A stretch of DNA of 7,149 bases. Origin: Sphingomonadaceae bacterium. Its GTDB lineage: Bacteria > Pseudomonadota > Alphaproteobacteria > Sphingomonadales > Sphingomonadaceae. The first letter of the stretch is position 1. The number at the start of each line of letters is the position of its first letter. Under the pieces are notes generated by a model. That model saw nothing but the letters and a program-made list of their open reading frames with translations, was not told the origin of the DNA and ran no database searches. The position numbers and the translations under genes are program-made. The stretch spans positions 1 through 7,149 of the forward strand of contig JAFAZM010000055.1 of NCBI GenBank assembly GCA_019239785.1, written 5' to 3'. This document shows positions 1 through 5,274 of this stretch, piece after piece.

Positions 1-342
1 TCCCAGCGGGGCTCAATGCGAATTGCCCCCGGCGAACTTGCCGAGCTCGGCCTCCCGCCGCCGCGCCGCTTCGCCGTCCCCGCGAACACATTGGTCGCGA
101 TCGACACCTCAGGCTTCCACGCCCGAGGCAGTTCGGACCGGCCGACCGTCAGGGTAGAGATCTGGGCCTTCTCGCGGCGGACTCCCTTCGTTCCGTGGGC
201 CGGCTTCAACCTCCTGTCATGGCGACCGGTCGCGAGCCGCCGCGCCGAATGGATGACGAACATCGTCGACCGGCTCGATCGGCTGGGCTTGAAGAAGCAG
301 CACTGGCAACCTGCGGGAAGCCGCCGCCCGGCCGATCCCTAA
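1..342 (+). CDS. Phytanoyl-CoA dioxygenase (PhyH)-like protein, C-terminal part
   Basis: The frame is open from base 1, so the gene begins outside the window and only the last 113 residues are seen. They resemble the end of PhyH-family Fe(II)/2-oxoglutarate-dependent dioxygenases: a beta-strand stretch FAVPANTLVAIDTSGFHARG followed by RPTVRVEIWAFSRRTPFVPW. The His at 118-120 would be the distal iron ligand, and the Arg at 151-153, eleven residues later, would bind 2-oxoglutarate. This His-to-Arg spacing is the one known for human phytanoyl-CoA hydroxylase. The first His and Asp ligands must lie upstream. The enzyme would hydroxylate an unknown substrate in the cytoplasm. Bacterial PhyH-like proteins have diverse substrates, so phytanoyl-CoA itself should not be assumed. 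The TAA stop overlaps the stop of the convergent regulator gene. Confidence 0.8.
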   Translation, partial: SQRGSMRIAPGELAELGLPPPRRFAVPANTLVAIDTSGFHARGSSDRPTVRVEIWAFSRRTPFVPWAGFNLLSWRPVASRRAEWMTNIVDRLDRLGLKKQHWQPAGSRRPADP

Positions 343-1961
343 GCCACGGCAGTCGGGATTTTCGGCTCGATCTTCGCTTCCTCGCACAACCCGCGCAGCC
401 ACGCGGAGAAGCGCTGGATCTTGGGCCAGTCGCCCCGCTCCTTGGGATAGAGCAGCCAATATGTCCCGCCGCCGTCCAGGAGATGGGGCAACGGCCTGAC
501 CAGCCGCCCCTTCGCGAGCTCAAGCCGCCAAAACAAAGGCGTCAGCAGGGCTACGCCGCGTCCGTTCGCCGCGGCCTGCCCGTCCAGCACCTGCGCGCCC
601 ATGTCCATGCTGCGCGCCGTTCCCTCGGGCCGCTCGAGCCCGAAATATCGCCACCACTCTTCCCACCACGGATCGATCGGGGTGATCCGCGCCACCCGTC
701 GCAAGTCGTCGGGAGTCCTGATGTTCGGATTCTTCCGCAGGAACTCGGGGCTGCACATCGGCGTGAACTCGAGCCTGAACAGCTCCTCGACCGCGAGGTC
801 CGGCGGCGGCTCGGCTCCGAACTGCAAGGTACAGTCCACGCTGCTTTCGCCGAAGCTGGGCAGCGTCGGGTTGGGATCGAGCTGGATGAAAAGGTCCGGG
901 TTGTCGTCCTGGAAGCTTTGTATCTGCTGACTGATCCAGTTGATGATCGTCGGGGGTCCGGACACGATCAGCTGGTCAGGGTGCGCATCGTGCGCGGCAA
1001 GCTCACCGGCGGAGACGCGCTCCCGCTCTTCTGCCTCGCGCTTCCAGGTTGCCGGTGGCACGCCGAACTCGCGCTTGAAGGCGCGGTTGAACGCGGCCTC
1101 GCTGCTGAAGCCGACGGCATAAGCGACGTTGGCCGTGCTCTGGTTCTTGTCGCGCAGCATGTTGGACGCCATCCGCATCCGCCACGCCGCGCAATAGCGC
1201 ATCGGGGATTCACCGATCAGCTCCGCGAACCGCTCGCCGAGCACGGTGCGGGAAACGCCCGCCTCGCGCGCCAGCGTCTCGACGTCGAGCTCCTCGGTAT
1301 AATGATTGTGGATGATCGACAGCGCCTTGGAAACCGCCGGGTCCGTAAGCCCGCGCAGCCACCCCTTGGAGCTTGGCGGCAAGGTCTCGACATATTCGCG
1401 GATCGCCTGGGCCAGGAACAATTCTGCCAGGCGCGCAACCAGCTCCGGCGAGGCGCTGCCCGATGACAGGAACTTCAGCGACGATTCCACCCAGGCGGCC
1501 TGCTCGCTGTCGGCGGTCAGGGTCAGCATCGGCGGGAGCGCTTCGATAAGCGGGTGCCGCGCGGTTTCGTCGGCGCCAAGGAAACCACACCACACCAGCG
1601 TCTTGTCGCCGGCATTACCCAGCGAGACGCGGTGGACGCCTTCCTCCGTGACCCAGCTGACCTTGTCGACATCGGAGGGTTCGACCGAGGGATCGCTCGA
1701 CAGGCGGTGGGGATCGTTGCGCGGCAGGATGACGATACTGCCTGGACCAAGCGTTGCGGGGGGCATTCCCTCCACGCTCACCGTCGTCTGGCCGGAACGG
1801 ACGTAATGATAGCTGATCAGCGTTTGCGGCATCGCAAACCAGGGTGCGCAATGGTTCGGCGTGAATTCCGCGCGCACGCAATAGTCGCCGCTGAACTCGG
1901 CATCGATCACGACTCCGCCGGTCAGGCGAAGTGGGCTGAGGATCTCGTCGAGGACGTCCAT
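339..1961 (-). CDS. AraC-family regulator fused to a LysR-type (GcvA-like) substrate-binding domain
   Basis: This 540-residue protein has three parts (numbering from the ATG at 1961). Residues about 10-90 are a cupin-type sensor of the AraC N-terminal kind, with GQTTVSVEGMPPATLGPGS followed by IVILPRNDPHRL. Residues about 200-308 are a double helix-turn-helix AraC domain: LDVETLAREAGVSRTVLGER is the first HTH, and ANVAYAVGFSSEAAFNRAFK then FGVPPATWK is the conserved second half. Residues about 328-528 match a whole LysR substrate-binding domain of GcvA style: LIVSGPPTIINWISQQIQSF, CSPEFLRKNPNIRTPDDL, DGQAAANGRGVALL, and a final FSAWLRGLCEEA helix. AraC proteins are usually about 300 residues and end after the HTH, so the C-terminal half is an addition. 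The ATG has a weak AGGG six bases upstream; a TTG directly before it (1964-1962) is a possible alternative start. It is divergent from the module at 2146-4709 and probably controls it. Confidence 0.88.
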   Translation of the reverse strand: MDVLDEILSPLRLTGGVVIDAEFSGDYCVRAEFTPNHCAPWFAMPQTLISYHYVRSGQTTVSVEGMPPATLGPGSIVILPRNDPHRLSSDPSVEPSDVDKVSWVTEEGVHRVSLGNAGDKTLVWCGFLGADETARHPLIEALPPMLTLTADSEQAAWVESSLKFLSSGSASPELVARLAELFLAQAIREYVETLPPSSKGWLRGLTDPAVSKALSIIHNHYTEELDVETLAREAGVSRTVLGERFAELIGESPMRYCAAWRMRMASNMLRDKNQSTANVAYAVGFSSEAAFNRAFKREFGVPPATWKREAEERERVSAGELAAHDAHPDQLIVSGPPTIINWISQQIQSFQDDNPDLFIQLDPNPTLPSFGESSVDCTLQFGAEPPPDLAVEELFRLEFTPMCSPEFLRKNPNIRTPDDLRRVARITPIDPWWEEWWRYFGLERPEGTARSMDMGAQVLDGQAAANGRGVALLTPLFWRLELAKGRLVRPLPHLLDGGGTYWLLYPKERGDWPKIQRFSAWLRGLCEEAKIEPKIPTAVA

Positions 1962-1974
1962 CAAAGGCCCTGTT

Positions 1975-1990
1975 CCGCATACGTATGCGG
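1975..1990. promoter_or_regulatory. Perfect 16-bp palindrome in the regulator's leader
   Basis: CCGCATACGTATGCGG reads the same on both strands. It lies 13 bases before the ATG of the AraC/LysR-type regulator and just downstream of the predicted transcription start. It could be an operator for a dimeric repressor or, in the mRNA, a small hairpin close to the ribosome binding site. Which one is unknown. The symmetry is seen directly; the role is inferred. Confidence 0.5.
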
Positions 1991-1995
1991 CGTTT

Positions 1996-2029
1996 CGGTC
2001 AAATTATCCGGTAGCGCGGTCATTTTAGC
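1996..2029. promoter_or_regulatory. Candidate AraC-type operator: direct repeat with 21-bp period
   Basis: Two copies of an imperfect 13-mer, CGGTCAAATTATC (1996-2008) and CGGTCATTTTAGC (2017-2029), agree at 10 of 13 positions. Their starts are exactly 21 bp apart, two turns of the helix. Direct half-sites at this spacing are the classic target of AraC-family proteins (araI1/araI2). The pair covers the -10 and -35 of the regulator's own predicted promoter, which would suit autorepression, and lies upstream of the plus-strand module, which would suit activation of that module. Binding itself is inferred. Confidence 0.45.
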
Positions 2030-2031
2030 AA
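2003..2031 (-). promoter_or_regulatory. Candidate sigma70 promoter of the AraC/LysR-type regulator
   Basis: On the minus strand, TTGCTA (2031-2026) and GATAAT (2008-2003) are separated by 17 bp, close to the TTGACA-N17-TATAAT consensus. The transcript would start near 1996 and leave a leader of about 35 bases that contains the 16-bp palindrome. I found no equally good promoter on the plus strand of this intergenic region; an activator-dependent promoter without a clear -35 is a possible reason. Confidence 0.5.
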
Positions 2032-2083
2032 ATCCTGCCTTCACGTAAGACCAGCTCATCAAATCGGGGAGTGATCTTGAAAC

Positions 2084-2114
2084 CTTCGGAAGCGGCGCTT
2101 CCGGGGACGGGATC
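2084..2114 (+). promoter_or_regulatory. Leader hairpin followed by GGGATC, upstream of the 36-residue gene (copy 1)
   Basis: CGGAAGC (2087-2093) and GCTTCCG (2097-2103) form a perfect 7-bp stem around a GGC loop, extended by two T-G pairs and one C-G pair. GGGATC follows at 2109-2114, and the start codon is 31 nt further on. It is the most divergent of four such elements. An alternative pairing exists: CCTTCG (2083-2088) is complementary to CGAAGG (2131-2136), which overlaps the Shine-Dalgarno sequence. The two folds exclude each other. Function is unknown. Confidence 0.4.
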
Positions 2115-2145
2115 ACTCGCTCGGTCGAATCGAAGGAGAAGAAAG

Positions 2146-2256
2146 ATGTTCGACCATTTCGACGATCTAAGTTCGCGAAGAGCGGCTGCGATCTTCTTTG
2201 CGTTGGTCGCCTCTGTATCGGCGATTTCATCGGCCATTGGGCCGGCACTTCATTAA
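2146..2256 (+). CDS. Small hydrophobic peptide, 36 residues
   Basis: The ATG is preceded by a strong AAGGAG (2133-2138) with a 7-base spacer, which is the main reason to call it real. The peptide starts MFDHFDDLSSRRAAAIFFAL, so it has a short acidic-aromatic head, an RR pair, and then about 20 small or hydrophobic residues up to the stop. It could be a single-span membrane peptide or a secretion-signal-like peptide. RR lacks the usual Tat context. It ends 25 bases before the AurF-like gene, so the two are probably co-transcribed, and it might also act as a leader peptide for that gene. Codons such as CTA, AGT, AGA and GTA make it less GC-biased than its neighbours. I do not recognise a family. 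An upstream in-frame ATG (2071) would give a 61-residue product but has no comparable ribosome site. Confidence 0.6.
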   Translation: MFDHFDDLSSRRAAAIFFALVASVSAISSAIGPALH

Positions 2257-2281
2257 TATTGTCAAATAAGGGGTTTTGATC

Positions 2282-3187
2282 ATGTACCATGATTTCAATT
2301 ACGAAGCGACGCTCGCTTCATCGCTCCGCGCCCAGTGGCAGCTCGACGACGTCATGCGTGAGGACCAGGAACTGGACTTCACCCGCAACATGATGCCGGA
2401 AAGCCTGTCGCGCACCGCGGCGATCGAAACGCTCAACCCGTTCGAGCAGCGGATCCTGAATCAGATCAGCGCTCACCAGTATCTCAGCATCTTCGGCATC
2501 GTCGAAGAAGCGATCCTCCCGTTCGTGCTCGATCATGCCCGGCCCCACCTCGCCGGCGACGACTGGCGCGTCCGTGCGATCCTGAATTTCGCGGGTGAAG
2601 AAGCCAAGCACATCCATTTGTTCAAGCGTTTCCACCAGGCGTTCATTCGCGGCTTCCCGGTCGAGTGCCAGGTGATCGGTCCGTCCGAGGCGATCGGCGC
2701 CGAAATCCTGCGCCACGATCCGCTCGCGGTCGGCCTCGTCATCCTGATGATCGAGTGGATGACCCAGCAGCATTATCTGGGCTCGATCCGCGACGACGGC
2801 GACATCGATCCGCTCTTCAAGAGCCTGATGAAGCATCACTGGATGGAGGAAGCGCAGCACGCGAAGCTCGACACGTTGATCGTCGATGCCCTCGCCTCCG
2901 GTAAGACCGAGGAGCAGATCCAGAAGGCGATGGACGAGTTCTTCGAGATCGGCGCCTTCCTCGACGAGGGCCTGAAGACGCAGGCCGGCTTCAACCTCGA
3001 CGCGCTCGAGAAAGCGATCGGCCGGAAGCTCGAGGACCGCGAAGAAATCCTCGCGCAGCAGCATCAGGCCGCGCGCTGGACCTACATCGGTTCCGGCATG
3101 GTGCATGAGCGCTTCCAGGATGCGCTCAATGCCATCTCGCGCCGCGCCGCCGAGCGCATTGCCGAGGCCGCTCCTTTGTTTGCGTAA
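2282..3187 (+). CDS. AurF-like diiron (ferritin-like fold) oxygenase
   Basis: This 301-residue protein carries a ligand set like that of AurF-family non-heme diiron oxygenases. From the ATG at 2282 these are EE at 75-76, GEEAKH with E107 and H110, MIEW with E158, and KHHWMEEAQH with H186, E190 and H193. The H-x3-E-x2-H spacing of the last group is identical to that of AurF (H223, E227, H230), and the two ExxH motifs are in the same order. AurF oxidises an aryl amine to a nitro group, and relatives act on other amines. The fold is known, but the substrate here is not; a ferritin-like storage or stress role is an alternative. AAGGGG (2268-2273) with an 8-base spacer supports the ATG at 2282 over the TTG two codons earlier. 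It follows the 36-residue gene closely and probably belongs to one module with the downstream methyltransferase. Confidence 0.8.
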   Translation: MYHDFNYEATLASSLRAQWQLDDVMREDQELDFTRNMMPESLSRTAAIETLNPFEQRILNQISAHQYLSIFGIVEEAILPFVLDHARPHLAGDDWRVRAILNFAGEEAKHIHLFKRFHQAFIRGFPVECQVIGPSEAIGAEILRHDPLAVGLVILMIEWMTQQHYLGSIRDDGDIDPLFKSLMKHHWMEEAQHAKLDTLIVDALASGKTEEQIQKAMDEFFEIGAFLDEGLKTQAGFNLDALEKAIGRKLEDREEILAQQHQAARWTYIGSGMVHERFQDALNAISRRAAERIAEAAPLFA

Positions 3188-3197
3188 GATTCCCCCT

Positions 3198-3245
3198 TCC
3201 CGGGCGCGCATTCCCTTGCTTGCCCAGCGCGCGCGCCCGGGATCC
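3198..3245 (+). promoter_or_regulatory. Intercistronic GC hairpin ending in GGGATCC, before the UrcA gene (copy 2)
   Basis: CCCGGGCGCGC (3199-3209) and GCGCGCCCGGG (3231-3241) are perfectly complementary, and T3198-A3242 adds a twelfth pair; the loop is 21 nt. GGGATCC spans 3239-3245 and the UrcA start codon is 18 nt later. The stem begins 11 nt after the diiron gene's stop. There is no T-run after it, so it is not a normal intrinsic terminator. CCTTG in the loop (3214-3218) could pair with CAAGG of the ribosome binding site (3251-3255), which is only a weak hint of a pseudoknot. Confidence 0.55.
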
Positions 3246-3263
3246 CCAGACAAGGAACCCATC

Positions 3264-3557
3264 ATGACTCGTTTCATTTCTTCATTGGCGGGCGCGGCCT
3301 TCGCCGCCCTGATCCCGACCGGGGCGTGTGCGACTTCAGCCATCCGGCTCGACGGTCCGAACCGCGCCTTGGTCGGATACTACGACCTCGACCTGCAGTC
3401 CGCAAAGGGCCGGAAGGTCCTCGGCAATCGGATCCGCGCTGCCGCCAACATGGTCTGCGCGGACCGGAGCGAACTGATGCCGTTGGTGGACGACCAGTGT
3501 TACCGCAAGGCCCTCGCGAGCGGCACCTCGCAGATGAACGGCCTTATCCGCCTTTAA
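3264..3557 (+). CDS. UrcA family protein (exported)
   Basis: This 97-residue protein starts with a signal peptide: MTR, a hydrophobic stretch to about residue 21, then small residues that suit cleavage after A23 or A26. The mature part has the UrcA pattern: a tyrosine strand (VGYYDLDLQ), SAKGRKVLGNRIRAAANMVC, then a second Cys in DDQCYRKAL. C65 and C79 probably form a disulfide in the periplasm. UrcA proteins are common in sphingomonads and related bacteria and have no established function. AAGGA (3252-3256) with a 7-base spacer fixes the ATG at 3264; an upstream ATG in the same frame lies inside the diiron gene and would bury the signal peptide. It stands between the diiron oxygenase and the methyltransferase genes. 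Confidence 0.85.
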   Translation: MTRFISSLAGAAFAALIPTGACATSAIRLDGPNRALVGYYDLDLQSAKGRKVLGNRIRAAANMVCADRSELMPLVDDQCYRKALASGTSQMNGLIRL

Positions 3558-3564
3558 CCGCACA

Positions 3565-3606
3565 GATCTCTGGGCGAGCACTTGCCACTCCCCGCGCCCG
3601 GGATCC
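3565..3606 (+). promoter_or_regulatory. Intercistronic hairpin ending in GGGATCC, before the methyltransferase (copy 3)
   Basis: GGGCG (3572-3576) pairs with CGCCC (3595-3599). The stem continues outward through T-G and C-G pairs, one bulged T (3569), and GATC (3565-3568) with GATC (3602-3605), giving 11 pairs in all. The 3' part CGCGCCCGGGATCC is the same 14-mer as in copy 2. The start codon follows 26 nt after GGGATCC. There is no T-run that would make it a terminator. Confidence 0.5.
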
Positions 3607-3632
3607 GCCCAATTTTCTGAAGGAAGTTTCTA

Positions 3633-4457
3633 ATGCTCGATTCCGCCGTCAATCCGAACAAGGCCTTGTGGGAGAAGGGCGACTTCACCCGCATTGCCGC
3701 GACCATGCGCCAGAGCGGCGAGGAATTGGTCGCGAGCCTCGGCATTACGGCCGGCCTCAGCGTGCTCGACCTCGGTTGCGGTGACGGAACGACCGCCCTG
3801 CCCGCGGCACGCCGCGGCGCCGATGTCATCGGCGTCGATATCGCCGCCAACCTCGTCGCAGCCGGCAATGCACGCGCTAAGGCAGCCGGACTCTATAACC
3901 TTCGTTTCGAGGAGGGCGACGCGTCCAACCTTGGCGGTCTCGCCGACGAGGCTTTCGACCTCGTCCTGACCGTGTTCGGTGCCATGTTCGCGCCGCGGCC
4001 CTATGATGTCGCGCAGGAAATGGTCCGCGTGACCCGGCGTGGCGGCCGCATTGTGATGGGCAACTGGATCCCCGGCGATCCGACCCTCGTCGCGCAAATT
4101 CTCAAGATCAGCGCTGCCTACACGCCGCCGCCCCCGACCGGGTTCGTCAGCCCGATGACCTGGGGAGACGAGCAGCAGGTCCGCGACCGCTTCCAGTCAG
4201 CCGGCATCGACAATGGCGACATCAGCTTCGAGCGCTCGACCTGGTTCTTCCGCCTGGATGGACCGCCGACCGGATTGCTCGAGACTTTTCGATATTATTA
4301 CGGGCCGACCATGAACGCCTTCGCGGCCGCCTCAACGGCCGGGCGCGAGGAACAACTGGCAGCCGAGCTCAAGGAGCTGTTCACCGCCCAGAACCGCGGT
4401 GGCGAGCACACCGTGATCCCGGCAACCTTCCTCAAGGTCACCGTCACCAAGAACTAG
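3633..4457 (+). CDS. Class I SAM-dependent methyltransferase
   Basis: This 274-residue cytoplasmic enzyme transfers a methyl group from S-adenosylmethionine to an unknown acceptor. Motif I is VLDLGCGDGTTAL (44-56), the acidic residue that binds the ribose is D69 in VIGVDIA, the adenine-contact loop is EEGDASNL (93-100, D96), and the post-I strand is FDLVLTVFGAMFAPRP (108-123). RRGGRIVMGNW (135-145) matches the strand-5 region of the UbiE/Methyltransf_11 or _25 type. The C-terminal 120 residues, with FVSPMTWGD and RYYYGPTMNAF, probably form the acceptor lid. The ATG is supported by AAGGAAG (3620-3626) with a 6-base spacer. Its place after the diiron oxygenase suggests oxidation and methylation of one compound, but that is inference. 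A small-molecule acceptor is more likely than DNA, as no DNA-methylase catalytic motif is visible. Confidence 0.88.
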   Translation: MLDSAVNPNKALWEKGDFTRIAATMRQSGEELVASLGITAGLSVLDLGCGDGTTALPAARRGADVIGVDIAANLVAAGNARAKAAGLYNLRFEEGDASNLGGLADEAFDLVLTVFGAMFAPRPYDVAQEMVRVTRRGGRIVMGNWIPGDPTLVAQILKISAAYTPPPPTGFVSPMTWGDEQQVRDRFQSAGIDNGDISFERSTWFFRLDGPPTGLLETFRYYYGPTMNAFAAASTAGREEQLAAELKELFTAQNRGGEHTVIPATFLKVTVTKN

Positions 4458-4462
4458 CGAGT

Positions 4463-4515
4463 TTCCGGGCGCGTCTCGTCCCTCTCCCCCTCCCTCAGGG
4501 GCGCGCCTGGGATCC
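4463..4515 (+). promoter_or_regulatory. Intercistronic hairpin ending in GGGATCC, before the 57-residue gene (copy 4)
   Basis: CCGGGCGCG (4465-4473) pairs with CGCGCCTGG (4502-4510) in nine pairs, including one G-T, and two outer pairs extend the stem. The G-T pair keeps the stem although the 3' arm differs from copies 2 and 3 by one base. The loop is 28 nt and almost pure pyrimidine in its middle. GGGATCC is at 4509-4515 and the start codon is 20 nt later. Confidence 0.5.
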
Positions 4516-4535
4516 CACCACTCGAAGGATTAATC

Positions 4536-4709
4536 ATGAGACATTTGCTGATGGATCCGGCCTTCCCCGACATCGTCGGTGAATGGGCCGCTCTGACCGG
4601 CGGTCGCCCCGCCAACGACAATCGCGAAGAGGAAGAGGCGGACGAGTTCGCCGATCTCTTCCTGCTCGAGATCGCGCGCCGCGACATCGAGGCAAACCGC
4701 GCGTGGTAA
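4536..4709 (+). CDS. Small acidic protein, 57 residues, unknown function
   Basis: The ATG has AAGGA (4525-4529) with a 6-base spacer, and the frame ends in TAA just before a terminator, so this looks like the last gene of the module. The protein starts MRHLLMDPAFPDIVGEWAAL, has a middle TGGRPANDNR linker, then a run EEEEADEFAD and an amphipathic tail LFLLEIARRDIEANRAW. It has no Cys, no signal peptide and no membrane segment, so it is probably a cytoplasmic, partly helical protein. I do not recognise the family. A partner or modulator of a neighbouring enzyme is possible; a modified-peptide precursor is less likely because there is no obvious leader and core. Confidence 0.65.
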   Translation: MRHLLMDPAFPDIVGEWAALTGGRPANDNREEEEADEFADLFLLEIARRDIEANRAW

Positions 4710-4710
4710 G

Positions 4711-4749
4711 AAAAAAGCCCCGGAAGCTTTCGCCCCCGGGGCCACTTTT
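4711..4749. terminator. Bidirectional intrinsic terminator between the 57-residue gene and hsp20
   Basis: GCCCCGG (4717-4723) and CCGGGGC (4736-4742) form a perfect 7-bp stem with a 12-nt loop. On the minus strand the stem is followed by six T residues (the A-run at 4711-4716), so it is a strong end for hsp20. On the plus strand it is followed by CACTTTT, a weaker end for the five-gene module, whose last stop codon is only seven bases before the stem. Confidence 0.8.
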
Positions 4750-4764
4750 CGCGATGACCTCGCC

Positions 4765-5274
4765 TCAGGCGTGCTCGGCCTGGGCGTCGACCGTCTGCTT
4801 CGAAGCAGGCTGGTCGCCGCTGCCGATCTGATCGTGCTTGGGCGCTGAGCCGCGGATGTTGATCTTCTTCGGCTTCATCGCCTCGGGGATCTCGCGCACC
4901 AGCTCGATGGCGAGCAGGCCGTCCTTCATGTCCGCGCCCCTGACCTGGATATGGTCGGCAAGCGCGAACCGGCGCTCGAACGAGCGGGTCGCGATTCCGC
5001 GATAGATGTATGTATCACCCTTCTCGTCCGTCTCTTCCTTCTTGCGGCCGGAGACGAGCAGCACGTTCTGCTGGGCGGTGATGTCGATTTCGTCAGGCTT
5101 GAACCCGGCGACCGCCAGCTCGATGCGGTAATCGTTGTCGCCGAGCTTGATGAGGTCGAACGGCGGGTAATTCTCTTGGCCCTGACCGAGGCTCGAATTT
5201 TCGAGCATGTCGAACAGCCGGTCGAAACCGACGGTGGAGCGCCGGAACGGCGCGAAGTCGAAAGCAGTACGCAT
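4765..5274 (-). CDS. Small heat-shock protein, Hsp20/IbpA type
   Basis: This 169-residue ATP-independent holdase binds unfolding proteins in the cytoplasm and passes them to DnaK/ClpB. The N-terminus MRTAFDFAPFRRSTVGFDRL is typical of alphaproteobacterial IbpA-like proteins. The alpha-crystallin domain spans about residues 36-130, with YRIELAVAGFKPDEIDI, the LLVSGRKK strand, and KDGLLAIELVREIPE. The oligomer-forming I-x-I motif is INI at 138-140, followed by a 29-residue polar tail longer than in E. coli IbpA. The start at 5274 is fixed by GGAGGA on the minus strand (5288-5283, 8-base spacer) and by the family's usual beginning; the frame is open further upstream, but that part is the RNA leader. 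Control is probably double: RpoH-like promoter and ROSE-like thermometer. Confidence 0.93.
   Translation of the reverse strand: MRTAFDFAPFRRSTVGFDRLFDMLENSSLGQGQENYPPFDLIKLGDNDYRIELAVAGFKPDEIDITAQQNVLLVSGRKKEETDEKGDTYIYRGIATRSFERRFALADHIQVRGADMKDGLLAIELVREIPEAMKPKKINIRGSAPKHDQIGSGDQPASKQTVDAQAEHA

Noticed and set aside
195..1466. Long open frame on the plus strand (423 codons) opposite the regulator gene
   Set aside because: It lies antisense to a well-supported three-domain regulator, has no ribosome site and reads as a low-information Arg/Pro/Leu-rich product. Such mirror frames are common at high GC.
2076..2082. CTTGAAA, a second sigma32-like -35, before the small hydrophobic gene
   Set aside because: No acceptable -10 lies 12-16 bases downstream; that position is occupied by the GC-rich hairpin, so heat-shock control of the module is not supported.
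1961..2290. Minus-strand frame of 109 codons covering the divergent intergenic region
   Set aside because: It would cover the regulator's promoter, the direct repeat, the palindrome and the antisense of the 36-residue gene. No ribosome site or recognisable protein is seen.
3237..3245. CCCGGGATCC resembling joined SmaI and BamHI sites, as in a cloning polylinker
   Set aside because: Related copies occur in three natural intergenic regions with different flanks and complementary stem arms, and no other vector sequence is seen.
3198..3245. Intercistronic hairpins as intrinsic terminators
   Set aside because: None of the stems is followed by a T-run on the plus strand, and each is directly followed by a ribosome site and start codon.
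2318..3343. Open frame on the minus strand (341 codons) opposite the diiron oxygenase
   Set aside because: The diiron gene on the other strand has complete metal-binding motifs and a ribosome site; the antisense product is a mirror of its codon bias with no recognisable domain.
2146..4709. Module as a ribosomal peptide (RiPP) pathway
   Set aside because: Neither small protein shows a leader/core split, Cys/Ser/Thr-rich core or known recognition element, and no peptidase or exporter gene is present.
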